DNA of 64,000 bases from Marasmius tenuissimus (lineage: Eukaryota; Basidiomycota; Agaricomycetes; Agaricales; Marasmiaceae). The notes under the pieces are model-generated. The model was given only the letters and a program-made list of their open reading frames with translations, made no database searches and had not been told where the DNA came from. The first letter of the stretch is position 1. Each line of letters begins with the position of its first letter. The DNA lies in NCBI GenBank assembly GCA_029532415.1, contig JAQOTA010000053.1, forward strand, positions 5,456,001 through 5,520,000, in the 5' to 3' direction. Positions 21,798 through 34,095 of the stretch are shown in pieces. Made by a program: the position numbers and the translations under genes.

Positions 21798-23978
21798 ATG
21801 ACAATGTCCCATCCCAACCCCCCGGACGTTGAAGGGCTCCAAGCTTCCCCCGGAGTAAATGAACTCCTCGAATCCGACAAACGGTTACTGGAACTCGGTT
21901 ACAAGCCCGAGTTTCGTCGGGAGATGTCGCTTTTCGGGGTTTTGGGGATATCGTTCTGTGCGATTGGGATTTTGACCGGGATGAGTAGTGCCTTCCAGAC
22001 TGGGTTGTTCTCTGGTGGACCTTTGGGTGCGTTTTCTATGGGGTTTTTATATGGTACATGGAGGTTGCTAACTACACGGATCATAAAAACATGAAGGGTT
22101 ATTTTGGGGATGGAATGTGGGTCCTTTTCCTCCAAATGGTGATCAGTTTCGAAGAAGAAGAGAAGACTGACGACTGGCCGCGACAGATCTGCTCGTTGTT
22201 CATGCTATTCATCGCGTTGAGCCAAGCAGAGATATGTAGTGCTTTGTGAGTTTCACAAAGTATAAGAAAGTCGCTTCTTGGAGCTGACCCTACGTCAATG
22301 AAAATAGTCCTACCATGGGAGGATTATACTTCTGGGTCTGCAAGATGAAGCCAGATCGGCCTGTCCTTGGATGTACGTCGAAAAAACACACAACTCTTCC
22401 CGAATACTTGTCTGATGCGTCCACAAGTCTGCACAGGATGGATATACTCGATTGCCATGACCCTCACAGGAACTTCCGGAAACCTCAGGTAGGGAACTCA
22501 TCCTGGTTTCCAGTGATCACTGATATAACGACATTCCAACGCCAGTACCGCTCTCTACCTGGCTTCCCTAGCAGAAGTTGGCCAAGGGAGGATTCTCACC
22601 CGGGTCGAGATCGCCGCAATCGCGTGGGGGGTTAACATCGCCTCTGGAATCATCAACACGATTGGCACCAAGGCTATTGGGCGGATGAGTAACTTTAACA
22701 TTTGGTGGACGCTCGCAGGGACATTCGTCCTCGTTGTAACTCTTTTGGTCAAATCGCCTGCGAAAGTAAGCACAGGTCCTCATCTATTTCGCCCTGTTTA
22801 CTTACATCGATGTAGAACAGCGCAAGCTTTGTCTTCACAGACTTTGAAAAGTAAGCCACCTCTACCAGTACCACGTCGAGTCAACCTCCTCTAAACCCGA
22901 TCTTTCTATCCGTTTAGTTTCACCGGATGGGAATCCAAGGGCTTCGTAGTCCTCCTAGGTTTCCTCCAAGCCGTATACACCCTCGAAGGCAGCGAAACAG
23001 CCGGTCAAGTCGCCGAAGAAGCCAAACGCGCCGAGTTCCTAGCCCCCATCGCCGTCGTCGCCAGTATAGTCGGATCATGGCTCATCGGGCTCGCCTACAT
23101 GCTAGCCCTGCTCTTCTCCGTCCAAAGCATCCCGAGCATCCAATCCACTTCCTACGCTATACCTATAGCCCAGCTGTACTACGACGCGGTCGGTCCAAAG
23201 TTGACGTTGATGTGTCTGACTTTTGTATGCCTGGCGCAGTTTATGGCCGCGGTGACGGCGTTCACGGCTAGCTCGAGACTTTTTTACGCGTTGGCGAGAG
23301 ACGATGCGTTCCCTGCGAAGAAGGCCTATACGAGCCTCAACAGGTTCCAAGCACCTTATGTGGGCGTGTGGACATCAGTCCTAGTGGGTTGTATCATATC
23401 GTGCGCTTATATCGGGTCACCTATCGCTGTGAGTAACTGGAGTACTCTCGAACTTCGGAATAAATGACATCTGTTCTTTCTTTCGGTCAGTTCAACGCCA
23501 TCTTGTCGTCGGCCGCTATCGCTGTCATGCTCGGGTACCTACAACCCATCATCATCCGCGTGTTCTGGCCCTCTGCGTAAGTTACGCGCTACCCAGTCTG
23601 TCAACTTTCTCATTGACACCCTCCACCCCGTGCCCCTTCCAGACTCACCGTACGAGGCCCATTCCACCTCGGTCGTTGGTCATGGGCCATCAACGCCGCC
23701 GGCTTCGCAGTACGTCTCAAAAAAACCAAACCCAAATCCTTCACTAACACCCCCCTCGCTTATAGTTCACCATATTCGTCTGCATCCTCTTCATCCTCCC
23801 CACCTCCCACCCCGTCAACAAAGACAACATGAACTACGCAGTCGTCTCCGTAGGCGGGCTCATGCTCATCGTCGGGTTGACATGGTTCTTTTGGGGGAGA
23901 TATCGGTTTAAAGGACCGGTTCATACAAATGTCGGGATTGGTGATGAACAGTCGGTTATTAACGAAAAGTCGGAGTAG
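21798..23978 (+). CDS. APC-superfamily amino acid/amine permease
   Basis: Eleven exons join in phase to 521 residues: 21798-22026, 22097-22116, 22187-22245, 22308-22372, 22428-22488, 22546-22765, 22816-22850, 22918-23428, 23491-23576, 23643-23709 and 23766-23978. It is an integral membrane protein with about twelve hydrophobic segments. Visible signatures are FGVLGISFCAIGILTGMSS at TM1, FSGGPLGLFWGWN across a splice, IALSQAEICSAFPTMGGLYF, the conserved LEGSETAGQVAEEAK loop and TASSRLFYALARDDAFP. These match fungal members of the amino acid/choline/GABA permease group of APC transporters, which move amino acids or related amines into the cell with protons. The exact substrate cannot be read from sequence. 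The 20-nt second exon is a micro-exon, supported because it restores the GLFWGWN motif and the phase. Confidence 0.88.
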
Positions 23979-24586
23979 GTGGTAGTATTGTCATGACAGC
24001 AACTTGATTACGGTACAGTCCAAGCAAAAGATAAAGTCCACGAGCAATCTAGGGAGAGAAATGAGATCGTGTCGGTCCGAACTCTGAGGCCGAGGATGTA
24101 TCAACCACTCACCAGGGAAGAGAAAAGAAAAATGGGGGTATCCGTGTGGGTAAGTCCTTTAGTTCACATGAACATGTCTCCCGAGTTGCATCGAAAACTT
24201 GGGTTTGAGGCCATAGAACGTCACGTATAAGAATCCAGGAATCACTCTGTGTCGTTTATGAGAGTCTGTGTGCCCAGAGAAATGAGTGGAAGGGAGAAAA
24301 GGAAGTAGATCACTGGTGTAGCGCACGTGTGATTCTGGGTCCATGAAAACTATACGCAGAGTGAGTTGTGATAGCGAGGAGTGTATAGCTCGACTTACTG
24401 GTATCCTAACATATTGCAGCGGGTGGTGGTGGTGGTAAAAGGGAAGAAAAGAACGCAACCATTCCACTTGCCTCAACGCGACCTCGTTTCATCGTTAATG
24501 ACGTCACTTCAAGCTGCCAGTCAACCTTTCGACTCCGAGGCACAATCTGGACTTCAACGTCACGGTCTCCGAGCTTTGGAATTACT
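23979..24586. other. convergent intergenic region
   Basis: The 3' flanks of the permease (+) and GWT1 (-). No coding frame supported; a short CA-type/GTGG simple stretch occurs near 24420. Confidence 0.5.
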
Positions 24587-26620
24587 CTACAAATTCAACA
24601 GCCTTTTATTCCTAAAGACCCAAGCTACAAGACATATCCCAAGCCCATACCCACTCAAAATAACCATCGCCCAAAAGTCCGAAGTATCCAACGTTCGAAC
24701 GGTCAGGTTTACGAGTCCCGTAGCTACGTTCGACTAGAAAGGGAGGGGGGTGAGGGTTAGGTCAGGAATGGTTGTCAGTCGGCAAGAGAGAACTCACCAA
24801 TAAGAAAAGCGCAAGCCCATTCTTATTAATAGCCGCAAAAATCGCCGGAGGTACCTCATCCAAACTCGAACTATCCGTATAGTCAACCCCATCCTTCGCG
24901 TCAACCTTGTCCTTGTCCTTATATTTCGGTTTACGAGGAAGAGGCGTCGGGAAGAATACCATATCCAGGAGCATGTATCCCAGAATGAAAGACGTGTTGT
25001 ATGCGCACACCCAGAAGACGTACGATACGTTCACCTTTTGTCGTAAGACTAATCAGCACCCCGCAGGTTAGGCAAAAAAAAAAGTTTACCAATCTCCTCG
25101 ACGGTCCTTTCCCCCCATCAAGCCCCAACACCCTCACCAAACCGAAATACATCCACCATACGGAGGCGTACGAACCCAACTCTGCCAGGGTTTTATCCGT
25201 CTGTCGCGGTGCAGTGAGTTTTTTGATATCGTCGTCTTCTGTTCGAAGTTTTCCGAGCTGGCGACGGATTCGACGGAAGTACGAGGGGGTGGGTGGGAGT
25301 ATGAGCACCCCCGTGGTTAGCCCGAAGAGGTGGACGGCGAGGTAACCTTAGGAAGGTGTAAGCGTTAGATGAAACTAGAACTTTCGCATGAACCTCAAGC
25401 TCACCGGTTAGGGAGACAAGCCCTTCTTTATTCGCACTGATGAGCGATATACGTGGAGCCGTGAACACGTAGTCTTCAAGGCCGTACTTGGATAGAGCAA
25501 TCTGATGAACTTTTTTACCCCCAAATGAGTTTGGAATTCGTTGAGGAGAAGGAGGAGGGGGGTGTTGGGCTCACGAAACATAACTGCCATTCCAAGTGTA
25601 GTGATCGAGCAATACGCCATGAAAGGGTGAAGTAAGACTTGTAGAATAGGTAGAACAGCCAGAGTGAGGAAGAAATTCCAATGGACGCCGTATTCTGTCT
25701 CGTGTTCCTGGTTCGTGTTAGTGCTAGCGCCGATGAAATTTGTAAAGGTGTGCTCACAGGATAATCCGTTCCCTTCACCAGCACGACTCTGACGAGTCCA
25801 AGTAAGATAACGGGGATCATCTTCCGGACTATATTCTTGACTTTGGGTGCGAGAGGTAACAACAAATGACCCGGATCCTTGATCAACGGCAGAGCAGATA
25901 CGAGTCCTTGAGTGAACACAAACGATCCGACACCCAAATCCATCTGCGCAAGGCGGGTCAATTTAGCACAGATGCACCAAGGAAAGGCACACACGACGCA
26001 CCAACGACACCCCAAATGTTTCGCACTTTGCCAGACTCCTCGGGAAAATGGGAAAATCCACCGCCAGAATAGCAAGGATAGTCATCATGAGCATGTGTGC
26101 TCTGTAGGTCGTGACACAATTGAGCTGGGGAACTGTAACCTTCGGCCTGGGAAATTCGAGAGTGGGTGGTTCTTGAGGTGATACCGGGCACGTCCACGTT
26201 CTCGGGCTGGAAAATTCGGGAGTTGATGGTTCTCGAGGTGATATGGGGGAAGTCAGCGTGGAGGGAAGAGGTACTCCGCGTTCTTTCCTCGGTTTCAAGT
26301 ACACTAGAGCTGCTGCTGGAGCTGCGAATGATAGGAATAGAATTCCGGGTTGGTTGGCGAACACGGTCATTGAAAGTAGGAGAGGGAATATGAGCAGTAG
26401 CCAGGACGTAGTGAATCCTCTGGTGGGACTCGAGGGAAACCTTGTTCTCAGGGCATAGTAGAGAGCTATCGATGACTGTGAAATGGGTCAATACAAGCAC
26501 CAGGGGGGGAGGCTTCAGTGAACGCACCAGTGCTGTGGAAGACACGATGTTGATATACACGACTGAAGAGCCAGCCAGACCTGATACTGATTCTATTTTG
26601 CGAGTTTTGTAGTCGTCCAT
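24587..26620 (-). CDS. GWT1: GWT1/PIG-W, GPI-anchor inositol acyltransferase
   Basis: A multi-exon gene read leftward from ATG 26620-26618 to TAG 24589-24587, roughly 500 residues. In the ER membrane this enzyme acylates the inositol of glucosaminyl-phosphatidylinositol, an early step in making GPI anchors for cell-wall and surface proteins. Diagnostic stretches: N-terminal [46 protein letters not shown], then [16 protein letters not shown] across the next splice; [40 protein letters not shown] segment; and a last exon (24587-24722) ending FRNKRLLNL. Many hydrophobic segments fit the ~13-TM family. The loop after KPRKERG is Pro/Ser/Glu-rich with imperfectly repeated phrases ([20 protein letters not shown]). 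No lesion seen. The gene is divergent from the FunK1 gene, 296 bp away. Confidence 0.9.
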
Positions 26621-26916
26621 TTGGCCATTGATGTGAAACTAGAGAGAAGTGCTCAGCGATGACAGAGACAGAGTTTCTCGAGAACCGTTCAGAGCTGTGG
26701 TGGTCGTTTGGGAACGAGCAGCCAGCGAGCAGCACAAACAGCATATTTGCCGCCCGGCCCCGTAGGCATAATTTCCCAAAATGTGACTCAATAGGTCACG
26801 CGGTTCTGTGCTTGGATTTGAACCACGAACTCCTTAAACGATGGACGGGTCAGGTATGAATCCCAACCTCTATTGTGTTCTCACTGCTCAGTCTTGACTT
26901 CTTACCATCAGCCACC

Positions 26917-29425
26917 ATGCCGGACGCGTCCAAACCCTCCAACATTCAACACAGAAATACACCCCGAAAGGGAGATTACACACACTATAGCACATACACG
27001 CAGGGACACACGAATCTGGGGACCACACTTCCAAAGTTCAACCTCTCCTACTTCTTGGAGAGCGTTGTGCCAGAAGTTACAGAAGATAGGGTAGGCGAGG
27101 TCTTCCAAAAGCTCGTCGACAACAAGACAATTGTGTATAACGAGGCGACCGAAGAGCACAGATGGTGCTGGTATGATGTGGATCCTTCGGAGATGGATGG
27201 CTCGGAGAATAAGGTATACAAATACCTGGAGGACATCTCTGAGGCGGTTGTGAAGGTGGCACAGGAAGGTTGGAAGGCTGGGCAACAACCGACTGTTCGG
27301 TTCACATGCAACCCGAATCACGCATCGCTATCGGATACTCAAAATAGCGGGTTCATGACTGACGGTGACCAGGAGCTCATCGTTCCCGGCGGCGAAAAGG
27401 ACCTTCTCGATAGTGTGACGACGGCAGAGTTCAAGAAGAAGGTCGGGAAAGAGAACTCGAACGATGTAGGTGGTTACCCCTTTTTGCTCGAATGATTCCT
27501 CATTCTTTGCCGGACAGAACGTTAGGAAACTGCTCGGAAACTCGACACACATGATGTCCTCCGATCCAAGGCGTCGCTTTCGCTTCGGTATTACTATTGA
27601 AGACACCAACATGCGACTTTGGTACTTCTCGCGAGCTCTTAACTATGTCACTCACAGTTTCAACTTCATCACGGTACGTCGCCTTTCTCCCAATTAACCG
27701 CCCTCCTTATTTTCCGTTCTAGAACCCAAAACCGTTCATTCAATTCCTACTCGCGACATCGTTTGCCACTCAAGAGGAGCTCGGCTATGACCCCACCGTA
27801 CTTCGTATCAACGTCGACGGCGAGTGGGTCTATGATTATTGCATTCACGACGAGAAGGGAACACATTGGTACCGTACAGTGGAGTCTTTGGACACCCATC
27901 GTGCGGCACGGCTTCCTGGTCGCGGCGTCCGCATATGGGTGGTCAAACCTCTCGATAAGAATCGCCAGCCGTACACTAAGGGCGCGAAGAAGGACAAGAG
28001 ATACGTTCTGAAGGACTACTGGCTTCCGATGGACTCGAAGAGTGAGAAAGAGATCGCGGACGCTATTGTAGAGGCAGCGGTGAAAAAGGGGAGGAATGCA
28101 GCGGATGTCAGGAAGCATCTTATGACCATCATGCATGACTGGGCTGTTTCGGTCGATGGACAAAACGACGATAGCGATCTCCACCTTCGTCAAAATATGC
28201 CCCCTCCCAACTACAAAGAACACATCCTCAAACAGGACCTCGAAACCCCTCCCACACAGCCCCAGCTTTCCAGCAGCGTGAACTCCATTCCCACTGGTGG
28301 GCTCAATATACCCGCAGAGAAGCCGCAGAATGATGTTCCCCTGAAGTCTCAAAGGAGGCGGATCTTCGAACCTCGTGTCCACCGTCGACTGGTCTTCAAA
28401 GAGGTTGGACAACCATTGAATAAGATCAGGGATCAGAAGGTGCTGGCGCAATGCTTGACGGAAGCGTTAGATGGTACGTGTGCGCTTCCGTCTGCCTGGA
28501 GATTGAGGGCTAACTCTCACGGCAGGTCTAAGTGACTTCTATCTTGCCGAGTATGTTCACCGCGATGTCTCGAACGGGAACCTGCTACGATGCAAACTCG
28601 AAGATGGCGGCTATATCTGCAAGATTTCTGATCTCGAGTACGCTCGCCCTCGCTTGGTGGAGGAAAAGGTGGATTCGAAACCCCACGATTTCAAGACTGT
28701 AAGTCCCGTCATTTCTGATCGTCCACCCAAAACTCACGAGATCACATCAGGGTACACCAGCCTTCATGGCTGTGGAAGTACAAGTTGACGACTACGTTTT
28801 CGGACCCCTGTTGAATATCATAGCCGACACGAGCGGCCAAGGACCTCAGTTTCTGCACAACTACCTCCATGACGTGGAAGGATTATGGTGGATTATGATG
28901 TACAGTCTATTTTCCACAGGACCTGCATCAGAGACTCTGCCATCCCCAGAAGGCTTGAACGATCGAATGGTGAAAAGAGACCAATTGTTTCCTGCCTCGA
29001 TCACTGACAGCGCTACTCGTCTACATATCATGACCAACGTCAAAATCCGTCAACGATATGTGTCGACCCTTCCACAACCGTATCAAGCTCTCGCAGCCAA
29101 TATGGCTGAAGCTCTTGTGCAACTCGTGAAGCTCTACTGGTCCGCGGACCGCGACGTTCTCAACCATGCTTCCTTCAAAGACACCTACCGCACACTCCTC
29201 CCCTTTTTTGCGAAAGCGAAGGAGTTAGGGGTCGAGAGCGTGCTTCCATTGGAAGAATTGAGGCCCAAGCCTCAGCCGAACGACTGGCCGACAGTCGCAG
29301 CGACGACCCCCGTTACCCGCAAGCGTTCTCGCGCAACCGCACGGGCCGGAGATGACGATGAGTACATCGACGATTCAGAGCATACGTCGAAGAACCGGAA
29401 GACGGCCCAGACACGTTCACCCTGA
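26917..29425 (+). CDS. FunK1-family protein kinase, intact copy
   Basis: Five in-phase exons: 26917-27465, 27518-27673, 27723-28473, 28526-28698 and 28751-29425, giving 767 residues. The start has a strong context (GCCACCATGC). FunK1 is a kinase family found only in fungi and expanded in mushrooms; substrates are unknown. Signatures: FKEVGQPLNKIRDQKVL, YVHRDVSNGNLL (catalytic Asp and metal-binding Asn present), ISDLEYA (DLE replacing DFG, normal for the family), and GTPAFMAVEV, then FLHNYLHDVEGLWWIM in the C-lobe. The tail is basic and acidic in blocks (RKRSRATARAGDDDEYIDD), suggesting nuclear localisation. It is an inverted paralogue of the broken copy at 10661-13143. Confidence 0.9.
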
Positions 29426-29809
29426 ACGGTGTTGAAGCAGGTACTTCACGACCCCTAGCCACAACGGCATAGTCATTCGTACTTACCAGATTGGGATGGA
29501 CATTATGTAAGGCTACGGCCACAAAAGTTTTTCTTTTCGTTTGGGCTCCCTCAGTTGTCGTCTACTTCAACTGAGGTGAGCCCGAATCTATTCTTCCTGC
29601 ACTATTATCTATTTACTTACCTATCTTAACAGTCCTATCTCAACAGGTACTTACAAACAATACAGTTGTCGTCTACTTCAACTGAGTCCTATCTCAACAG
29701 ATTATGAGACCTGTCGTTCGCGACTGAGCAAGAAAAATTCCTGTCATACCAGAAACACGACCTCGAGAAAACCAACAAGCGAGAGACCGTCAATTGGACG
29801 CGAGCCGAT
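29426..29809. repeat. short direct repeats ahead of a copia fragment
   Basis: A 22-23 bp word ending in CGTCTACTTCAACTGAG occurs at about 29552-29574 and again at about 29666-29689. TCCTATCTCAACAG occurs near 29633 and again right after the second copy. The word itself has short inverted ends (CAGTTG and CAACTG). Together with the copia-type gag frame that starts just downstream, this is probably a decayed LTR or leader region, but no complete LTR could be delimited. Confidence 0.5.
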
Positions 29810-30640
29810 ATGACTTCGATCACCCCTACTAGTATCCCGGTTTTCACGGAAGAAAAACGACTTAACGGTCGCAAGACATGGGCTAGCTTCAAAAGGGAGG
29901 TGCTACTGCAAGTCGGGACGAAAGGAATGGGAGGTTACCTTACTGGAGAGATACCTCGACCCAGACCGCAGCAGACTACCCAACTACCCGCCAGATCCAC
30001 AGCAACCCAGACCACAGGAGGAACCCAGACGTCAGGCGTACCCACCACGGAAGAGTCACCACAGCCTTCGGCTACAACATTGATCACCCCTCTAACACCT
30101 ACTCCATTCTTCAGCCCTACCCCATCTCCCGAAGAGTGGGATGCACGCGACCGATGGGTAGCGAGTGTCATTATCTCGAACACAGTTGATCCTGTTGGTG
30201 TTGGGATTGATGAAACTCGATGGGCGTCGAACATCTGCTATGCAAAGAGTATGATCGACGATCAGAGCAGCTCATAGCCATCAACGAGAAACGACTACGA
30301 ACAAAGAAGATGGAGGAAGGAGGGGACTTCGAGGAACACATTATGGCCATGCGTAACCTCTGGAAGGAAGCCCGTGACGTGGGAGCACAGATAGGAGACA
30401 CCCAGTTCCGAACCATCATCCTCGATTCTTTCCCTCAGTCCTGGGATAACAATACTCTTAATGTTCCAGGAACCTCTAGCAACGATGCTATTGACCACCT
30501 TGAGTCAATCTGGGTGAAGCAGGAGGACCGTAGGTGAGAGTAGCAAACCGAGCAGGCTAAGGTCACCAGAGCACTGGCTGCGAGAGCACAGGGCCAGAGC
30601 CGAGATCGACCAGCCGCGACCTGCTCGAACTGCGGACGTG
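29810..30640 (+). pseudogene. Ty1/copia-type gag fragment
   Basis: Frame 29810-30277 (MTSITPTSIPVFTEEKRLNG, then GRKTWASFKREVL) and, after a frame change near 30230-30270, frame 30220-30537 (HIMAMRNLWKEARDVG, FRTIILDSFPQSWDN, DHLESIWVKQEDRR) together make the usual N-terminal and core pattern of copia gag proteins. The zinc knuckle begins (ATCSNCGR near 30620) and is then cut: the sequence TGTCATGAGTC, which resembles the start of an LTR, follows directly. No protease, integrase or reverse transcriptase of this element is present in the window. The frame change and truncation mark it as dead. Confidence 0.75.
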
Positions 30641-31013
30641 TCATGAGTCGAAAATCGACCATACCCTGACGCATGAACTTCCGAGTTATCAACGGGCCGG
30701 GTGGATCCGGCTGACGCCCGTGGCAATTTCAGGTGCTGGGCTTCAGCACCAATGAATACCGCAGCTCCGCACTTATTCAATGATTCATTCTCAAGTCCCA
30801 TTACCTGTTCTCTCACAGTATCCACCAAAGCACAGCTTGTTCCCGCCGCAGTATTTAATTCTTTATCTAAGGGCTTCACGACCCAATAGTCCTAAACGGT
30901 ATGTTCTCTTGTTTTTGTCTACTGCGGAAAATCTATTGATTTTCCCTTCCCGAGATTCTATAGAAGTTCCCGGACCGTAGGTACGAATTACCCGTGTAAT
31001 AGATAGTGTGAAT

Positions 31014-31052
31014 GTATAAAAGGACTGAGGATTTTGCCCGAAATCCTCAGTC
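31014..31052 (+). promoter_or_regulatory. LTR TATA box and start-site hairpin
   Basis: TATAAAAG near 31014 is followed at once by a perfect 12-bp inverted repeat: GACTGAGGATTT (31023-31034), loop TGCCCG, AAATCCTCAGTC (31041-31052). The position relative to the TATA box places the hairpin at or close to the expected transcription start, i.e. in the R region of the LTR. It could act in the RNA (termination/polyadenylation choice, packaging) but no function is shown. Confidence 0.6.
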
Positions 31053-31606
31053 TAGATATTTTGCGCCCCTCCCGTGTTTTCTTTTGCCCCTACTGTTGTT
31101 TCTGCTCTATTTCTCTGTGCTGTTTCGTCTCCCCTCCTCTATTCTCTATTTTCCCGTGTTCTTTGATAGCCTTAGCTGTCTTTGATTGCTCCCTCAACCC
31201 TCCATTTGCTTTACGGCACTTTTTGTGCAAGCTTTAGTATTCTCTCTCCCGTTTTCACACATCTCCGAGTCCCTCGCGTTCTCATAGATACATATTAACT
31301 CTATATATCATAATAGAGTTTCTACGTGTGTTCTATTATTTTGTGTGATTCTAAGAGCCATTCTAAGAGTCCCGCATCAATTTCCAAGTCCTAATTCTCT
31401 GTATTCCGTGTTTGGTACTTACTAGAATTATCTACAAATATCAACGGTTCTTTAAACAGACATTTTGCTTACTCAATCCTCTCTGTTGTTGTGTTGTGTT
31501 TCAAGTTCACGATTGCCGTATAAGTCTTGAAATCTTGCTCGTCAAGTGCATCGGTTTTAGTTGTCAGCTTTGTCACATAATATCTAGACTACTAGATTGA
31601 GCCATT

Positions 31607-34095
31607 ATGTCTGCAACAAGAACTAGAACACGTACCAGTTTGACAAGAAAACGTGTGCGTTCTCTTTCTCCCGACAGACCTGCTTTTCGGAGTCCCTCAT
31701 CTCGAAGGACCCGTAGTCCAACCGAACATCCAGGTTTCATGACTCCTGGAAGAAGATTAGGATCAAATAACGGTGATAATAGACCAAACTCACCGTCTAA
31801 TGCTTCTGATCCTCGCTCGCCCCGAGCTTCTCCCCGCCCTACTCTTCCCTTTGCTGTCCCCGATACCCCGACCTCCTCAAGAATTCCTTCAAGCCCACCT
31901 CTTCAAAATATCACAAACCATCCCGAGACGTATTCTCCTAGATCTAGTCCACCAGAGAGGCCTCGAGGTGAATCTCCTGAACGATTATTTGAAGATCATA
32001 GACGTCAGCCTCAAACCAATAATGAATCAGAGCAGGCCTACCCGACCCCTTCAACGAATGATGATCCGCCATCAAGCCCCCGACTTAGGCGTGCAAATGG
32101 CCATGAAGATCTACGTTCATCTGCATCGTCATCCAGCGGATTTTCTCCACCGGATAATATGCAGGTGAATGGGATCAATGTACCAACTACATCGCCAACA
32201 ACGACTAGACAGTCGGGTTGGCGAACTGTGAGTGAGTTGCCGGCGTCAGTACAAGTTACGCCAGGAAGCTCTCGAAGAACATCGAATTGAGAGAACGTAC
32301 CAGTATCACCTCAAACATTCCCTCCTTCTGGACAAGATCCCTACTTCCCAATGAACTCCCCTCTGTTCGAAAGGAATCCCTTCACAGGCAGGCCTATCTT
32401 CCATGAAGATGGTATCATTGAAGGACTGGAAAATAGGGTGTTAGTGTTACTTGAACGAATGAATTGCCCAGTAAGAGGGTATTCTTTAAGGACATATCTC
32501 GAATTAATCGAGGTTTGGGCAGAAATCGAGACCCGATTCTTACCCCAATATGTCCGTGAGTTTCGAGAGAGTCCTCAAAATCATGAGGATATGAGGGATA
32601 TTGTTTCGTATGTCCATCATCCCGCAGTAAGTCGAGAATTGAGACAAATTACCGGGATCGAGACATTGAGAGGGTTTGAAAATTTGGTAGACTTACCAAC
32701 CCGTCTTCGTTCGGTAGGTCGAGATTCTCGAGGAAGAAGAACCTTCCAGATGTATCCGCAGGGTCAAGGAACGAGAGATGAAGTGATCAGGGCTATAGAA
32801 AATAGAATTGAAGATTTTCTATTAGCTATGAGTTGCCCAGTTCGTCGACAGGATACAAACACGTACCTTGCCTTGTTCCAACAACTGTTGTACATGCCTG
32901 AAGAAGAATTACCGATGTATGCCTTGGAGTACTTGTCGAATCGAACAAATCGAGCTGAACTGACATTTTTTGTTCAGTATTTTGCACGACATGAGATTCG
33001 GGCGATTTTAAGAGACTTACCGGGATATCAAGAGATTCAACGAGCAGACAGTCTGACTTACAATCTGTGTTCCCGATCTCCGACACCGGAAGTGGTTGGA
33101 AACGCCGGCAACCGTTCTGAGGACCACTACGATGCGTGAAGAAGACGGTATTTGCTGGGGCTAATTACTCATGAACGATATGTTGAAGAATTGAGAACAG
33201 GTGTCGTCGATCTTGATGATAGGAGTTATGCTGAACAGATAAGGACATTTCGTGAGCGAGAGGAACGAGAACAGAGAAGTGAATTTCCGCACCATCGCCC
33301 ACACAATCCTGTCCTTTGTTCAACCACCACCGATTCCGAGCCCAGCCCAGCCCAGCCATCCTCAACGAGAGCTCTAGACGTTTGGGATCAGTTCGATCAC
33401 CAAACATAAGAAATTTTGAGAGACGTCGTTCAATGAAAATTGAACGACCTCGAGAGCCAGATTTACTGAGCCCTCACTGATACGAACTGACGTTCTCGAG
33501 TTCGTATCACCCTCGACCCTCGTCTAGATATCCGGATGTAATTGACGTTTCGGACTTTGATACTAGTGACGAGGAATTCTTGTTACGCTCGACTCCTTGA
33601 TCCGTTAACCATGATTGTGGTGTTCGTTTTGCTGCAACGCCAAGCTATCGAGAAGTTACACCAGCTGCCACTTCATCACGGCGAGCAGGCGATATTCGAG
33701 CTGCGGGATATCGACACACTCCACTCAGAGGACCGAGTTCCCCGTCATCGTCGGAGAATGAAGATGAAAATAGAGGTAATTTAAAAGGTAAGAAAATAAG
33801 GGATGATGACGCACCTAAGAACCCACAAAATCCTCCATCCAATAACGAGTCGTCCGACGATGTCCGTATCAAGATAGTGGAGACGAACAGTGAAGGAGAA
33901 GAGCTGACGCTTCTCGAGAGGAAGGTCGAAGGTGAAAGGCAAGAAGTGCCGGCTGGTTCAACCGCCAAGGCGCCAAAGTCCAAGCGTGGGAGTCAGTTGC
34001 CTGCGCTGGAATCTTCCATCAGCGCCCCGGATATTCCGCACTGTTCAAGCGCACAGCCACCTGTTCCCCCTTCCTCTTCAACCCATGATGCCTAG
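31607..34095 (+). pseudogene. gag-like polyprotein of the Ty3 element, nonsense-interrupted
   Basis: One reading frame runs from 31607 through 32351 and 33152 to 33409, interrupted only by TGA at 32288-32290 and TGA at 33137-33139. After 33409 the frame changes and continues to 34095 with one more TGA near 33598. The N-terminal 200 residues are Ser/Pro/Arg-rich and disordered. The middle contains a duplicated ~110-residue helical unit (GLENRVLVLLERMNCPVRGY and AIENRIEDFLLAMSCPVRRQ). This looks like a retroel​ement structural protein but the family was not identified. Both early stops are in contexts where CGA (Arg) would fit, so C-to-T change is the simplest reading. Confidence 0.6.
33425..33509 (+). 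other. pair of RNA-capable hairpins
   Basis: Two perfect inverted repeats follow each other just after the gag-like stop at 33409. The first is GTCGTTCAAT (33425-33434), loop GAAA, ATTGAACGAC (33439-33448). The second is TGATACGAACT (33478-33488), loop of ten bases, AGTTCGTATCA (33499-33509). The first ends in a GNRA-type GAAA tetraloop. Placement between two frames of a retroelement is compatible with a structural RNA signal, though no role is demonstrated. Confidence 0.55.

Noticed and set aside
22372..22440. Apparent stop at the permease exon 4-5 junction (acceptor before GATGG)
   Set aside because: An alternative acceptor (CCACAAG, exon from 22428) restores the phase and a conserved TGWIYS stretch.
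26800..26860. tRNA-like T-arm (GGTTCAAATCC on the minus strand)
   Set aside because: No matching acceptor stem, D-arm or anticodon arm at the right distance.
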